In this document: positions 1-8,038 of the stretch, piece after piece
Layout: the number at the start of each line of letters is the position of its first letter
Numbering within the stretch: the first letter of the stretch is position 1
DNA from: Aliagarivorans marinus DSM 23064
Lineage (GTDB): Bacteria; Pseudomonadota; Gammaproteobacteria; Enterobacterales; Celerinatantimonadaceae
Direction: 5' to 3'
Length of the DNA: 64,000 bases
Assembly: GCF_000429485.1 (NCBI RefSeq)
Contig: NZ_AUBY01000014.1
Span: 40,351-104,350, forward strand
The notes under the pieces: generated by a model
What the model was told of the DNA's origin: nothing
The model's database searches: none
What the model saw: the letters and a program-made list of their open reading frames with translations, nothing else
Position numbers and translations under genes: made by a program

Positions 1-13
1 CTCAGGGTACACA

Positions 14-517
14 TTAGCCTTGGCCTCGCAGGTAGCTGGCGGTGCTGGGAGCTAAGCCCAGTGCCGCATCAAACTGCAGCCCCAGCTGTTGGCCGAGCAG
101 TTTGGCATAGGCGATATGGTGGATGGTGTGGTTAATCAAGTAGAGCAGCTCACGCGAGAGCAGGCTGCTCACCTCGATGTTCTGCTGCTCATGCACCGAT
201 ATCTCGGAGATGACTTGCAGCGAGTTGTCTTGCTCGATCTGGCCATCTAGCCATTCGATTAACTGCTGGCAACGGGCCAGTGCCAGCTCGGGCTGCTGTT
301 CCAGCTCTGAGTCGCGTTGGCGCTGGTTGTAGTCGATCACGCCTTGCTCCATCCCTAGCTGCAGCGCCCAAAAATGGTCGAGGATGTGCCGCACATGGCG
401 GCCGATCCCGGACTGGCTATGCGCCGAGGGCTGGTTATATAACGGCCCCGAGGCAAAGCCAATCAGTTGTTTAACTTGTTCCAGAGTATCTATGGTTGCA
501 TTAAGCAGCAGCTTCAT
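14..517 (-). CDS. DinB-like four-helix-bundle protein
   Basis: A 167-residue protein with the look of the DinB/YfiT-like putative metalloenzyme fold: mostly helical, with an early His cluster (RHVRHILDH, about residues 41-49) and a late one (NHTIHHIAYAKLLG, about 125-138) that could supply the usual metal triad. The start is the ATG at 517, preceded by GGAGAG; an upstream in-frame extension exists but lies inside the neighbouring gene and lacks a ribosome site. It overlaps the end of the OlsF-like gene by 17 bases, so it is the third gene of an operon with the ATP-grasp and OlsF-like genes. The substrate is unknown. Members of this fold act as thiol-dependent transferases or hydrolases, and the operon suggests a job tied to the aminolipid pathway, which is inference. 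Only 13 bases separate its stop from the window edge, so the operon may continue. Confidence 0.72.
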   Translation of the reverse strand: MKLLLNATIDTLEQVKQLIGFASGPLYNQPSAHSQSGIGRHVRHILDHFWALQLGMEQGVIDYNQRQRDSELEQQPELALARCQQLIEWLDGQIEQDNSLQVISEISVHEQQNIEVSSLLSRELLYLINHTIHHIAYAKLLGQQLGLQFDAALGLAPSTASYLRGQG

Positions 518-2276
518 CGTCTCTCCATTTAGCCAGAAAATCGGCACATCCTTGTGGACCGAGGTAACGTCGTAAATATTTCTCCGGGGTCTTACGTAAA
601 TCGACAACAATCAGCCCATCCAGCGATTGGTTGAAGCTGGTGTTGACTGAAAAACAGACAAAACGCCCGTTTAATGCCAGGTAATGGCGCAGCAAGATGG
701 GTATCGAACGACCGGGCTCACACTGGCCTACCAGCTTGTTGATCGCCGAGATACTGCTGATGGAGGACAAGATCGCTTTGTCCCACACCTTGCCCTTCAC
801 CTTAAGGGGGGTCAGCGGTTTTACCTTCTGCAGGTACTTTTGCTCGGCACAGAAGGCCGACACCATCGAATCGGAGATAAAGGCCTGCGCCAGCGTCGAC
901 AGCTCGCGGGAGATGCTGACGCAGCCAAACAAGGTGTGGTGTTCCGGCTGCTTCGCCACATAGTGACCGATGCCTTGCCACAGTAGGTCTAGCGCGCGTG
1001 GATGGCGCTGATACTTGGGCACCACAAAGGAGCGGCCCATCTCCAGACAGTCGCCAAGGCGCTCGATATAGCTCTCATCGAAGTGGTAGAGCGAGCGGCT
1101 ATACAATGCATTCAGGCCGTGCTCGCGGATAATCTCTTTGGCGTGACCGATACGATAGCCGCCCACCAAGGCGTGGGCCTTGTCATCCCACACAAACAGA
1201 TGCCAGTAGTGCGGATCGAACTGGTCGCTATCGAGGGTCTTACCGGTGCCCTCACCAACCGCGCGGAAGGTGACCTCGCGGGCCAGCGCGATCTCGTCCA
1301 TCAGCGGCCCCAGCTCTGTATAGGGGGCGCAGTAGACGCTGAATTCGCGTTGGCTTAACAGCTTACGCGGTTCCAGCTCATCTAACTGCTGGCGGATCGA
1401 TACCCGACCGTTGGGAAGTGATTCTACCAGGCTCAGTGGCGGTAGCTTGCTGCCCTCCGTGCGTTGCTGACTGGCAGGTAGGCTCAGTAGCTCGGTGGCC
1501 ACGCGCAAGTAGTCGGTGACCGCCTGATCGCTCTCCAGCTCGGCGTAGTCTTTAGGGGAGATCAGCGCGCCAGCCTGCATGGTGAACTGCTGAGCCCCCT
1601 TGTTTTGCAGCTCGCGCGGCAGCATCAGGGTGCGCAGGCGCGGATGGATCAGCCCGCTTAGGTAGAACAGCCGGGAGTTACGGCCTTGCACATAGAAGGT
1701 TTGGCAATGGGGCTTGTAGCGACGGGCGAGTCGGCCAACCAAGTTGTTCCATTGACGGTCGCAGATCTTCCAGCTGCCCTTTTGGATGCAGGATACCTGT
1801 CCGGCGGGGTAGATCATCAGCGCGCCACCGGAAGAGAGGTGCTTGCTGGCGGTTCGGATGCCCTTGGCGTTCTTCTTCGCCGCTTGCTTGGACAGCACAT
1901 CCACGCCGATAAACAGGTCTTTAAACTCGGGGATGGTGGCGAGTAGCTCGTTGGTCAGTACCTTGAGATCGGGTCGATATTTGAGAAGCAGTTTACTCAT
2001 CGCCACCCCTTCCAATCCGCCTAGCGGGTGGTTGGCCACAATCAGCAAAGGGCCCTCCTCAGGCAGCGATTTCAGTGCCTCGGGGTTGTTTAGCAGCAGG
2101 TCGAAGTCGAGCGCTTTGGTTGTGTGCGCTAAAAACTCTGCTGCATTGTCCTTGCTGTGTTCTGGGCGTTGTTGGTATTTCTCTGCCAATGGGTAAAGGC
2201 CGAGTGCCCGTTCCAGTGTGGCTGAAAACCAACGAGGTCCCACGGTGATGCGAAAGGGATTGTACTGCTCCGTCAT
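501..2276 (-). CDS. olsF: OlsF-like bifunctional ornithine-lipid synthase
   Basis: A 591-residue two-domain acyltransferase. Residues about 70-290 are a PlsC/OlsA-like O-acyltransferase with the NHPLGG form of the HX4D-type catalytic motif at 82-87. Residues about 305-480 are an OlsB/hemolysin-like GNAT-type N-acyltransferase, with the conserved run EVTFRAVGEGTG and a later HLFVWD/LVGGYRIG strand pair. This order is that of OlsF, which is known to make ornithine lipids alone: the C-terminal part N-acylates ornithine with a 3-hydroxyacyl group and the N-terminal part adds the second acyl chain. It should act at the inner face of the cytoplasmic membrane. It starts 9 bases after the ATP-grasp gene and overlaps the DinB-like gene, so the three are probably cotranscribed. 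The head amino acid could be lysine or glutamine instead of ornithine; sequence alone does not decide this. Confidence 0.82.
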   Translation of the reverse strand: MTEQYNPFRITVGPRWFSATLERALGLYPLAEKYQQRPEHSKDNAAEFLAHTTKALDFDLLLNNPEALKSLPEEGPLLIVANHPLGGLEGVAMSKLLLKYRPDLKVLTNELLATIPEFKDLFIGVDVLSKQAAKKNAKGIRTASKHLSSGGALMIYPAGQVSCIQKGSWKICDRQWNNLVGRLARRYKPHCQTFYVQGRNSRLFYLSGLIHPRLRTLMLPRELQNKGAQQFTMQAGALISPKDYAELESDQAVTDYLRVATELLSLPASQQRTEGSKLPPLSLVESLPNGRVSIRQQLDELEPRKLLSQREFSVYCAPYTELGPLMDEIALAREVTFRAVGEGTGKTLDSDQFDPHYWHLFVWDDKAHALVGGYRIGHAKEIIREHGLNALYSRSLYHFDESYIERLGDCLEMGRSFVVPKYQRHPRALDLLWQGIGHYVAKQPEHHTLFGCVSISRELSTLAQAFISDSMVSAFCAEQKYLQKVKPLTPLKVKGKVWDKAILSSISSISAINKLVGQCEPGRSIPILLRHYLALNGRFVCFSVNTSFNQSLDGLIVVDLRKTPEKYLRRYLGPQGCADFLAKWRDDEAAA

Positions 2277-2285
2277 AGTTATTCT

Positions 2286-3401
2286 CTAATCAGTTTCTGG
2301 ATAGTGCGGGGTCAGGGTGCGTTCCAGGTGCCAGCGTCGCAGCAGCTCCCGGAGGCGTGGTGGCCGAAAGCCGCGCTTACGTTGGGCGGCTCCCAGCTCG
2401 AATAGGGTTCGGTACTGAAACAGCAGCGAACGAACGGCTTCTCTCAAGGGGGTGGCGCGATCCCAGATATGCAGCGACTCCGAGCTGGCGCTGTTGATCT
2501 CGACAATCTCCAGGCCCTTACCGGTTTGCAGCGCCTCGATATCGGCGAACTTGATATCCAAACGCCCGTAGTAGAACTCCGGCAGGTCTTGCATCAGGCC
2601 ATCGATGGCGGCACTTAGCTCTGGGGTAATCAGGTCATTGGCATCGCGGAAGATCGCGCCGCGGCTGTGCGAGGCGGCAAAGATCAGGCGAAACGCTTCA
2701 CCCTCGGGGATGATGTCGTCCAGATGATCCTGATGGCGTGGCAGATACAGGTGCTGCAGCTCGCTGGCACGGGGGTCTTGGGCGATCAGCTCTTTTAAGC
2801 TTGAGCGACCATCGCCAACCACGTAGGGCATGTACTTCAGTGCCAAAGAGACAATCTTGCCTTGCTCGGCTTTGGGGTGGCGTACATAGAACACCCCGGC
2901 CTCAGCCTCATGCTGGGCCAGCTTTTGCAGCAGCATCGATGCGCCGGCTGGGTAGTGGCGGAAGGCCTCCGCCAGCTCTTGCTCGTTGTGCACCAGCTTC
3001 ACGCCTACGCCGCGGCAGCCGATATCGGGCTTGGCGACCAGTGGAAAGGCCAGATTGGCTTGTTCCATGGCTTGCACAATCTTCGGCAGCTGCTCATCGG
3101 CAAAGGGGGCGGTGCGTATCACTTTGATCCACGGCAGGATCGCCTCGGCGCATTGGCCGCGGGCCTGTTCAAACAGTTCACTCTTAGCCACGCCCACCAT
3201 CCCTGAGAGCGGCAGTTTCGGGTTGGCCAGTAAAGGCAGCATCAAGCTGCGATGGCGCAGGCTGAGCAGCAGCCACTGGATTGCGACCGGGAAGTACATC
3301 GCCCACGCAGGCCAGAACTCGAAAAACGATGTGGTTTTTCCACTGGTGTCGAGTTGCGGCATGCCGGGGCTTACATAGGGTTTCTCGGGCTTTCTAGTCA
3401 C
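2286..3401 (-). CDS. ATP-grasp carboxylate-amine ligase-like protein
   Basis: A 371-residue ATP-grasp protein of the D-Ala-D-Ala ligase/carbamoyl-phosphate-synthase-like superfamily. Visible landmarks are FPLVAKPDIGCRGVGVKLV (about residues 118-136, the ATP-binding lysine and glycine-rich loop) and a C-terminal metal-binding strand EIVEINSASSES (about 304-315, with the acidic residue and Asn that bind Mg-ATP). The N-terminal 60 residues are aromatic (FFEFWPAWAMYFPVAIQWLLL), which suggests membrane association. It is the promoter-proximal gene of the operon with the OlsF-like and DinB-like genes. Enzymes of this fold join a carboxylate to an amine, so it might add an amino acid to, or remodel the head group of, an aminolipid; that is inference from position. 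Substrate not recognisable. Confidence 0.75.
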   Translation of the reverse strand: MTRKPEKPYVSPGMPQLDTSGKTTSFFEFWPAWAMYFPVAIQWLLLSLRHRSLMLPLLANPKLPLSGMVGVAKSELFEQARGQCAEAILPWIKVIRTAPFADEQLPKIVQAMEQANLAFPLVAKPDIGCRGVGVKLVHNEQELAEAFRHYPAGASMLLQKLAQHEAEAGVFYVRHPKAEQGKIVSLALKYMPYVVGDGRSSLKELIAQDPRASELQHLYLPRHQDHLDDIIPEGEAFRLIFAASHSRGAIFRDANDLITPELSAAIDGLMQDLPEFYYGRLDIKFADIEALQTGKGLEIVEINSASSESLHIWDRATPLREAVRSLLFQYRTLFELGAAQRKRGFRPPRLRELLRRWHLERTLTPHYPETD

Positions 3402-3534
3402 TTATGCGTCCTTGTATGAGTGTAAAACTGAGTTGCCATGAGAAAGACCGATGCGATGAGAAAAACTATTCACGTCTACCAGAAGATGATGACGCTTTGT
3501 TGAATATGCGCATTTTTTGCCTTTCTCTTAATTA

Positions 3535-3549
3535 CTTAACACAGTTAAG
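3535..3549. promoter_or_regulatory. CTTAAC-N3-GTTAAG inverted repeat upstream of modF
   Basis: Perfect 6-base arms around a 3-base spacer, 29 bases before the modF start and inside the only space for its promoter. It could be an operator or part of the core promoter. No regulator is recognised, and it is not a copy of the E. coli ModE site as I know it. Confidence 0.3.
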
Positions 3550-3577
3550 CTGACATTGCTTAGCATAGGAGAGCTTA

Positions 3578-4996
3578 ATGAGAATTTGCCAGTTAGCCTT
3601 GGCCGGAAGCCAACACAAATTAGCCATCAAGGATTGGGATCTAGCTAATCAGCATTGGGCGCTGTTTGGTAGCAGCGGCAGTGGCAAGAGCCTGTTAGGT
3701 GAGTGGCTGGCGGGCTTGTACACCGCTGAGCAGGGCCGGGTGGAAAACCTGCCCGAGCCTGTGGGACTGGTGTCATTGGCCGAGCAACAACGCTTGTTGG
3801 AGCTAGAGCTGGAGCAAGATGACAGCGACTTTAGCCAGGTACAGGAGTTTGGCCATAGTGTGGCTGAGCTGTTGCACTCACAATCCGACGACCCTTCGCT
3901 AATTGCCACGGTGGTGGGCCAGTGCGATCTTTCCCCCTTGTTAACGCGTGGCTTTCGCCAGCTCTCCACCGGAGAGAGTCGCCGACTGATGCTGGCGCTG
4001 GCGCTATTAAGGTCGCCACGATTGCTGCTGTTGGATGAGCCCTTTGCTGGCTTGGATGTGGAGCACCAGCAGCAACTGATGACGCTATTGCAAGAGGTGG
4101 CCAAGGGCTGTCAGCTGCTGCTGATTACCTCCCGCGATGAGGAGCTGCCTGAGTGTATTAGCCATGTCGCTTTGCTCGACGAGCAGGGGCTGTCGCGCAC
4201 CTTTAGCCGTCAGCAGTGGCTAAACAACCCCGAGCGCGAGCAGCTAACGCGTTTGGCCCAGAAGCAAGCCAAACAGCTCACCGAACAGTTGCGCAGTGAC
4301 GCGCCAGAGCAAGCCGAGCAGCCGCTGTTTAGCATTCGCAATGGCCGGGTCAGCTATGGCGGCGAAGAGTTGTTTTCCGGGCTGGATTGGCAGATTAACC
4401 CCGGCGAGCACTGGCAGGTCAGTGGCCCCAATGGTTGTGGTAAATCCACCCTGCTGAGCCTTATCAGTGGCGATCATCCGCAGTGTTATAGCAACGATAT
4501 TGAGGTACTGGGCTATCGGCGCGGTAGTGGCGAGAGTATCTGGCAGATTAAGCAGCAGCTGGGCATTGTCTCGTCGGCGCTGCATCTGCAATATCGGGTC
4601 AGCTGCAAGGCCATCGAGGTGGTGTTGTCGGGCTTGTTCGATTCGATTGGCCTCTATCAAGCGGCCTCGCTGCCGCAGCAGCGCCTGGCGATGGACTGGT
4701 TGGCACTATTGGGCATGGACGAACTGGCTCTGTTGCCCTTTAAAGAGCTGTCCTACGGCCAACAGCGGCTGCTATTGATTGCCCGGGCCTTGATCAAACA
4801 GCCACGACTACTGCTGCTGGATGAGCCCTGTCAGGGGCTGGATTTTCTGCATCGTCAGGTAGTGCTTTCTGCCTTGGAGCGGATTGCCGAGCAGCAGCTT
4901 TGTCAGTTGGTGTATGTGACCCACCATCAAGAAGACCGCCTGCCCAGCGTGACCCATCGATTAAGCTTTAGCGAGCACGGCTTTGAGCTGGTTTAG
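3578..4996 (+). CDS. modF: ModF-type twin ATP-binding cassette protein
   Basis: A 472-residue protein made of two fused ABC ATPase domains without membrane segments, the architecture and length of E. coli ModF/PhrA (about 490). Domain 1 has Walker A GSSGSGKS (31-38), signature LSTGES (about 131) and Walker B LLLLDEPFAGLD (about 151). Domain 2 has GPNGCGKST (about 283), LSYGQQR (about 390) and LLLLDEPCQGLD (about 411). The segments YSNDIEVLGYRRGSGESIW and SALHLQYRVS also match what I recall of ModF. ModF is linked to molybdate transport or regulation but its role is not settled. No modABC genes lie near, so here it stands alone. The start ATG has AGGAGAG before it. Confidence 0.88.
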   Translation: MRICQLALAGSQHKLAIKDWDLANQHWALFGSSGSGKSLLGEWLAGLYTAEQGRVENLPEPVGLVSLAEQQRLLELELEQDDSDFSQVQEFGHSVAELLHSQSDDPSLIATVVGQCDLSPLLTRGFRQLSTGESRRLMLALALLRSPRLLLLDEPFAGLDVEHQQQLMTLLQEVAKGCQLLLITSRDEELPECISHVALLDEQGLSRTFSRQQWLNNPEREQLTRLAQKQAKQLTEQLRSDAPEQAEQPLFSIRNGRVSYGGEELFSGLDWQINPGEHWQVSGPNGCGKSTLLSLISGDHPQCYSNDIEVLGYRRGSGESIWQIKQQLGIVSSALHLQYRVSCKAIEVVLSGLFDSIGLYQAASLPQQRLAMDWLALLGMDELALLPFKELSYGQQRLLLIARALIKQPRLLLLDEPCQGLDFLHRQVVLSALERIAEQQLCQLVYVTHHQEDRLPSVTHRLSFSEHGFELV

Positions 4997-5040
4997 CGGA
5001 GCATCAACCGGTGGTCAGCAATAAAGAGTTAAAGCTGATG

Positions 5041-5204
5041 TTATACCAATCTACATAAGTAACTGACCATTCTTGCTGGTTAAAATCATTGATCACAGCG
5101 TCAGCGCTTTTGTAATTAGTCCACTAGTTACGGCAAGCGCCTCCTTGTCCTCAATGATTTTCCCTGCGCAATAACTGGCCATTAACTTATCCAGATTGGT
5201 ATAA
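5041..5204. mobile_element. MITE-like long inverted-repeat element
   Basis: A 164-base non-coding stretch with perfect 12-base termini: TTATACCAATCT at 5041-5052 and its reverse complement AGATTGGTATAA at 5193-5204. Imperfect symmetry continues inward on both sides (CATAAGT against GATAAGT, then AAAATCATTGA in both arms), so the whole unit can fold into one long hairpin. It has no coding capacity. This is the form of a miniature inverted-repeat transposable element. I could not define a target-site duplication. It sits between modF and a GNAT gene, and the GNAT promoter must lie within or just after it. Confidence 0.7.
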
Positions 5205-5276
5205 TCGCCGGATTGCTCGTTGGTTCGCATGAGGTGAACCGTTAGTGGCCAAGTGGCCGCATGCTAAGGATGGTTT

Positions 5277-5705
5277 ATGAAGTTTGAATACCGCCCCGCC
5301 CAAAATTATCAACACGCCCAGCGCTTAGTGCGCCTGAACATGCAGGATTACTACACCCAGCAACAGGTTGAGTGGAACGCTCAGGCCTTTGTCGATAGCT
5401 GGCAGGACTGCGAGAATTATGAGCTGCTGGTGGATGGGCAAGTTGTCGGGGTGGTGCGTTGGCAGGCCCAAGGTGATGACTGGTACATCCGAGACCTGCA
5501 AGTGGCTGAGGATTTCCAAAATCGGGGTTTGGGCAGTTGGGCCTTGGAAGCATTGATCGAAGAAGCCCAAGCGGAAGGCATCCACAACCTGCGCTTGCGG
5601 GTGTTTCGGGGCTGCCGTGCCCAAGAGCTGTATCAACGCTTCGGTTTTGAAGTGACCCTGCCCGGCGATGTGGTGCTGACCATGAAGCGCTGCCTAACTC
5701 ACTAA
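5277..5705 (+). CDS. GNAT family N-acetyltransferase
   Basis: A 142-residue single-domain GNAT. The acetyl-CoA pyrophosphate-binding motif is visible as VAEDFQNRGLGSWALEALI (the Q/R-x-x-G-x-G core at about residues 81-86), followed by the usual LRLRVFRGCRAQELYQRFGF segment (strand 5 and helix 4). It is cytoplasmic and soluble. The acceptor substrate cannot be inferred. It starts 73 bases after the MITE-like element, with AAGGATGG before the ATG, and appears to be a single-gene unit. Confidence 0.8.
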   Translation: MKFEYRPAQNYQHAQRLVRLNMQDYYTQQQVEWNAQAFVDSWQDCENYELLVDGQVVGVVRWQAQGDDWYIRDLQVAEDFQNRGLGSWALEALIEEAQAEGIHNLRLRVFRGCRAQELYQRFGFEVTLPGDVVLTMKRCLTH

Positions 5706-5955
5706 TCCTTAAAGTACCGCTGTTATCTTTTCGTATCTCGTATTTGCGGCTCTCGTTTTTATCGGTAGCCGCCTCCTTCCAAGCAGCCGGTAAGCTGCGA
5801 CTTTATCCAATTATCAATAATTTGTAGCTTTTTGTGAGCTGATGCGGCGGGCTTACGACTTTTGTCTAGTTGGGCCAACAGGGTGGTGGATTGATAATTC
5901 CTTACAAATAGTATGTGAATTTTCTGTTAACGATCTTGTTTAGCCAGGAGGGCTT

Positions 5956-7419
5956 ATGACCGTTGCCTTAGCAAACCCGAGTTATGCTCAACAGCACCAA
6001 GCGAAACTGATTGGCCTAATACTGGGCCCGGTGGTTTTGCTGCTGACGCTGGTGGCAGAGCCTCCCTTTGAAGGTTTGAGCCCGCTGGCGTGGCGTACTA
6101 TGGGTTTGGCCACACTGATGGCGATCTGGTGGGTGACCGAAGCCGTGCCCATCCCGGTGACCTCCTTCCTGCCTATGGTGCTCTCGCCCTTACTCGGAAT
6201 CGCAACGATTAAAGTGGCTACCGCCAGCTTTGCGCATCCGCTGATCTTCCTGTTTATGGGCGGCTTTATCCTCAGCTTGGGGATGGAGCGCTGGCAGCTG
6301 CATCGACGGATTGCCTTGGCCACCATGCTGGCGGTGGGTGATAAACCGGCGCAGCAAGTCGGCGGCTTTATGCTGATCACCGCATTCTTGAGTATGTGGA
6401 TGAGTAATACCGCCACCGCAGTGATGATGCTGCCCATCGGTATGTCGATTATTACCTTGGTCACCAAGGACTCCAACGACGATAACTTTGCCCCAGCGAT
6501 GCTGCTGGGGATTGCCTACGCGGCCAGTATTGGCGGCTTGGGAACCCTGATTGGCACACCGCCCAACGCGCTACTAGCGGCTTACTTGGCGGATAGCTAC
6601 GACATTCACTTGGGCTTTGGCCAGTGGATGATGGTGGGCGTGCCTATCTCGATGGTAATGTTGGCGATCTGTTGGGTATGGCTGACCAAGATCAATTATC
6701 GCTTGGGTGATGGCGGCAGTGAAGGCTCGCGCGAGCTACTGCGTCAGCAACTGCATCAGTTGGGCGCCATGAGTGGCCCCGAGAAAGCGGTCGCGGTGGT
6801 GTTCTGCTTAGCTGCGATTGGCTGGATCTTCCGACCGCTGCTGGCCAGCATGACGGGCTTGCCGATCACCGATACCGGCATCGCAATGCTGGCGGCATTA
6901 AGCTTGTTCCTAATCCCGGTGAACTGGCGCGAACAGGTGATGGTGATGGATTGGGATACCGCCAAGAAGCTGCCTTGGGGCGTGCTGATGCTGTTCGGTG
7001 GTGGTCTGAGCCTGGCCGCGCAGATCAAAAGCTCTGGTCTGGCTGATTTTATCGGTGCCAGCCTGGGTGAGACCTCTTACCTACCGCTACTGCTGGTGAT
7101 TGCGATTGTCACCGCCGCGATTATCTTCCTCACCGAAGTGACCTCCAATACCGCCACGGCGGCAGGTTTCTTACCACTGCTTGGCCCTATCGCGGTGTCG
7201 ATGGGAGAGAGCCCCTTGATGCTGGTGGTACCAGCGGCTCTCGCGGCCAGCTGCGCCTTTATGATGCCGGTGGCCACGCCGCCCAATAGCATCGTGTTTG
7301 CCTCCGGCCAGTTGCAGATCAAGCAGATGGTGAAAGCAGGCTTCGCCCTAAACATTGTGGGCGTGGTGCTGATTACAATGGCTGCATATTGGCTAGCCTC
7401 GGCGCTGCTAGTGCCTTAG
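5956..7419 (+). CDS. SLC13/DASS family Na+/dicarboxylate symporter
   Basis: A 487-residue inner-membrane transporter of the divalent anion:sodium symporter (INDY) family. Both Ser-Asn-Thr signature loops that form the substrate and Na+ sites are present: WMSNTATAVMMLPI (about residue 150) and VTSNTATAAGFLPL (about 398). The second half of the inverted-topology repeat ends in ATPPNSIVFASGQLQIKQM. Expected function is Na+-coupled uptake of succinate, malate, fumarate or a related C4/C6 acid. It starts with AGGAGGGCTT before the ATG, is transcribed alone and is followed by a strong terminator. No two-component or LysR regulator lies beside it. Confidence 0.88.
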   Translation: MTVALANPSYAQQHQAKLIGLILGPVVLLLTLVAEPPFEGLSPLAWRTMGLATLMAIWWVTEAVPIPVTSFLPMVLSPLLGIATIKVATASFAHPLIFLFMGGFILSLGMERWQLHRRIALATMLAVGDKPAQQVGGFMLITAFLSMWMSNTATAVMMLPIGMSIITLVTKDSNDDNFAPAMLLGIAYAASIGGLGTLIGTPPNALLAAYLADSYDIHLGFGQWMMVGVPISMVMLAICWVWLTKINYRLGDGGSEGSRELLRQQLHQLGAMSGPEKAVAVVFCLAAIGWIFRPLLASMTGLPITDTGIAMLAALSLFLIPVNWREQVMVMDWDTAKKLPWGVLMLFGGGLSLAAQIKSSGLADFIGASLGETSYLPLLLVIAIVTAAIIFLTEVTSNTATAAGFLPLLGPIAVSMGESPLMLVVPAALAASCAFMMPVATPPNSIVFASGQLQIKQMVKAGFALNIVGVVLITMAAYWLASALLVP

Positions 7420-7441
7420 TAGTGCTCCGCTAGTTCAAGTT

Positions 7442-7476
7442 GCCCGAAATCCTCTCCTGTATTTCGGGCTTTTTTG
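7442..7476 (+). terminator. Rho-independent terminator of the SLC13 gene
   Basis: Perfect 9-base stem GCCCGAAAT/ATTTCGGGC with a 10-base loop, followed by a run of T residues, 22 bases after the transporter stop codon. Confidence 0.9.
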
Positions 7477-7613
7477 TGCCTGTTTGATGGATTTCTTCCT
7501 GTTCGTTCGTGCGACAACTCAGAGCAGTAAGTGCTCATTTTTGCATGTAAGCTCAAAGACTTGCTCTGATAGATTCGCTTTACTAAAAGAACTCAAGCAA
7601 CAGGGAGTGGACC

Positions 7614-7910
7614 ATGGATTTTGTTCTACAAGTTGCGCTGGTGGCGGTCATCTTTATCCTTTTATGTCGACTGGCGGCATCGATATGGCTACCCATGCTG
7701 CGCAAGGAGCATCAACAGCAAGAGGTGTTGTTCTCATTCGGTCAGATACTGATCAAGGTGTTTCAAGTGCATATCGGAGTGGGGACCTCGGTGGCCATTC
7801 TGGCAATGCCGATCTTATACCTCGGCGTGGCTGGGCTGTTTGGCGTAATAGCGGGTATTTGGCTGTGGTACTTCTACTTCCAACAGGAGTCTTTGCGGAT
7901 CACGCTGTGA
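7614..7910 (+). CDS. Small two-segment membrane protein
   Basis: A 98-residue protein with two hydrophobic segments, about residues 5-26 and 52-88 (the second long enough for two passes), separated by a charged stretch (RKEHQQQE). I do not recognise a family. The start is supported by AGGGAG 8 bases before the ATG. A longer reading frame (7484-7930) overlaps in another frame, but its composition is Cys/Ser-rich and it has no ribosome site, so I prefer this one. It follows the SLC13 terminator and so has its own promoter, perhaps in 7480-7600. Confidence 0.6.
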   Translation: MDFVLQVALVAVIFILLCRLAASIWLPMLRKEHQQQEVLFSFGQILIKVFQVHIGVGTSVAILAMPILYLGVAGLFGVIAGIWLWYFYFQQESLRITL

Positions 7911-8038
7911 TTCAGTTTTTCGTCAGGTAAATGATTAAAAAATAAGATAAAAATGCCAAAAGCGAAGTTATTTTGGTAAACAACTTGCTTCATGCTCCCC
8001 CGTAGCAAATTTTTGACTATCTAATTTGAGGGTGTGAA

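Noticed and set aside
7484..7930. A 148-codon plus-strand reading frame over the small membrane protein gene
   Set aside because: No ribosome site, odd Cys/Ser-rich sequence and overlap with the better-supported 98-residue gene at 7614.
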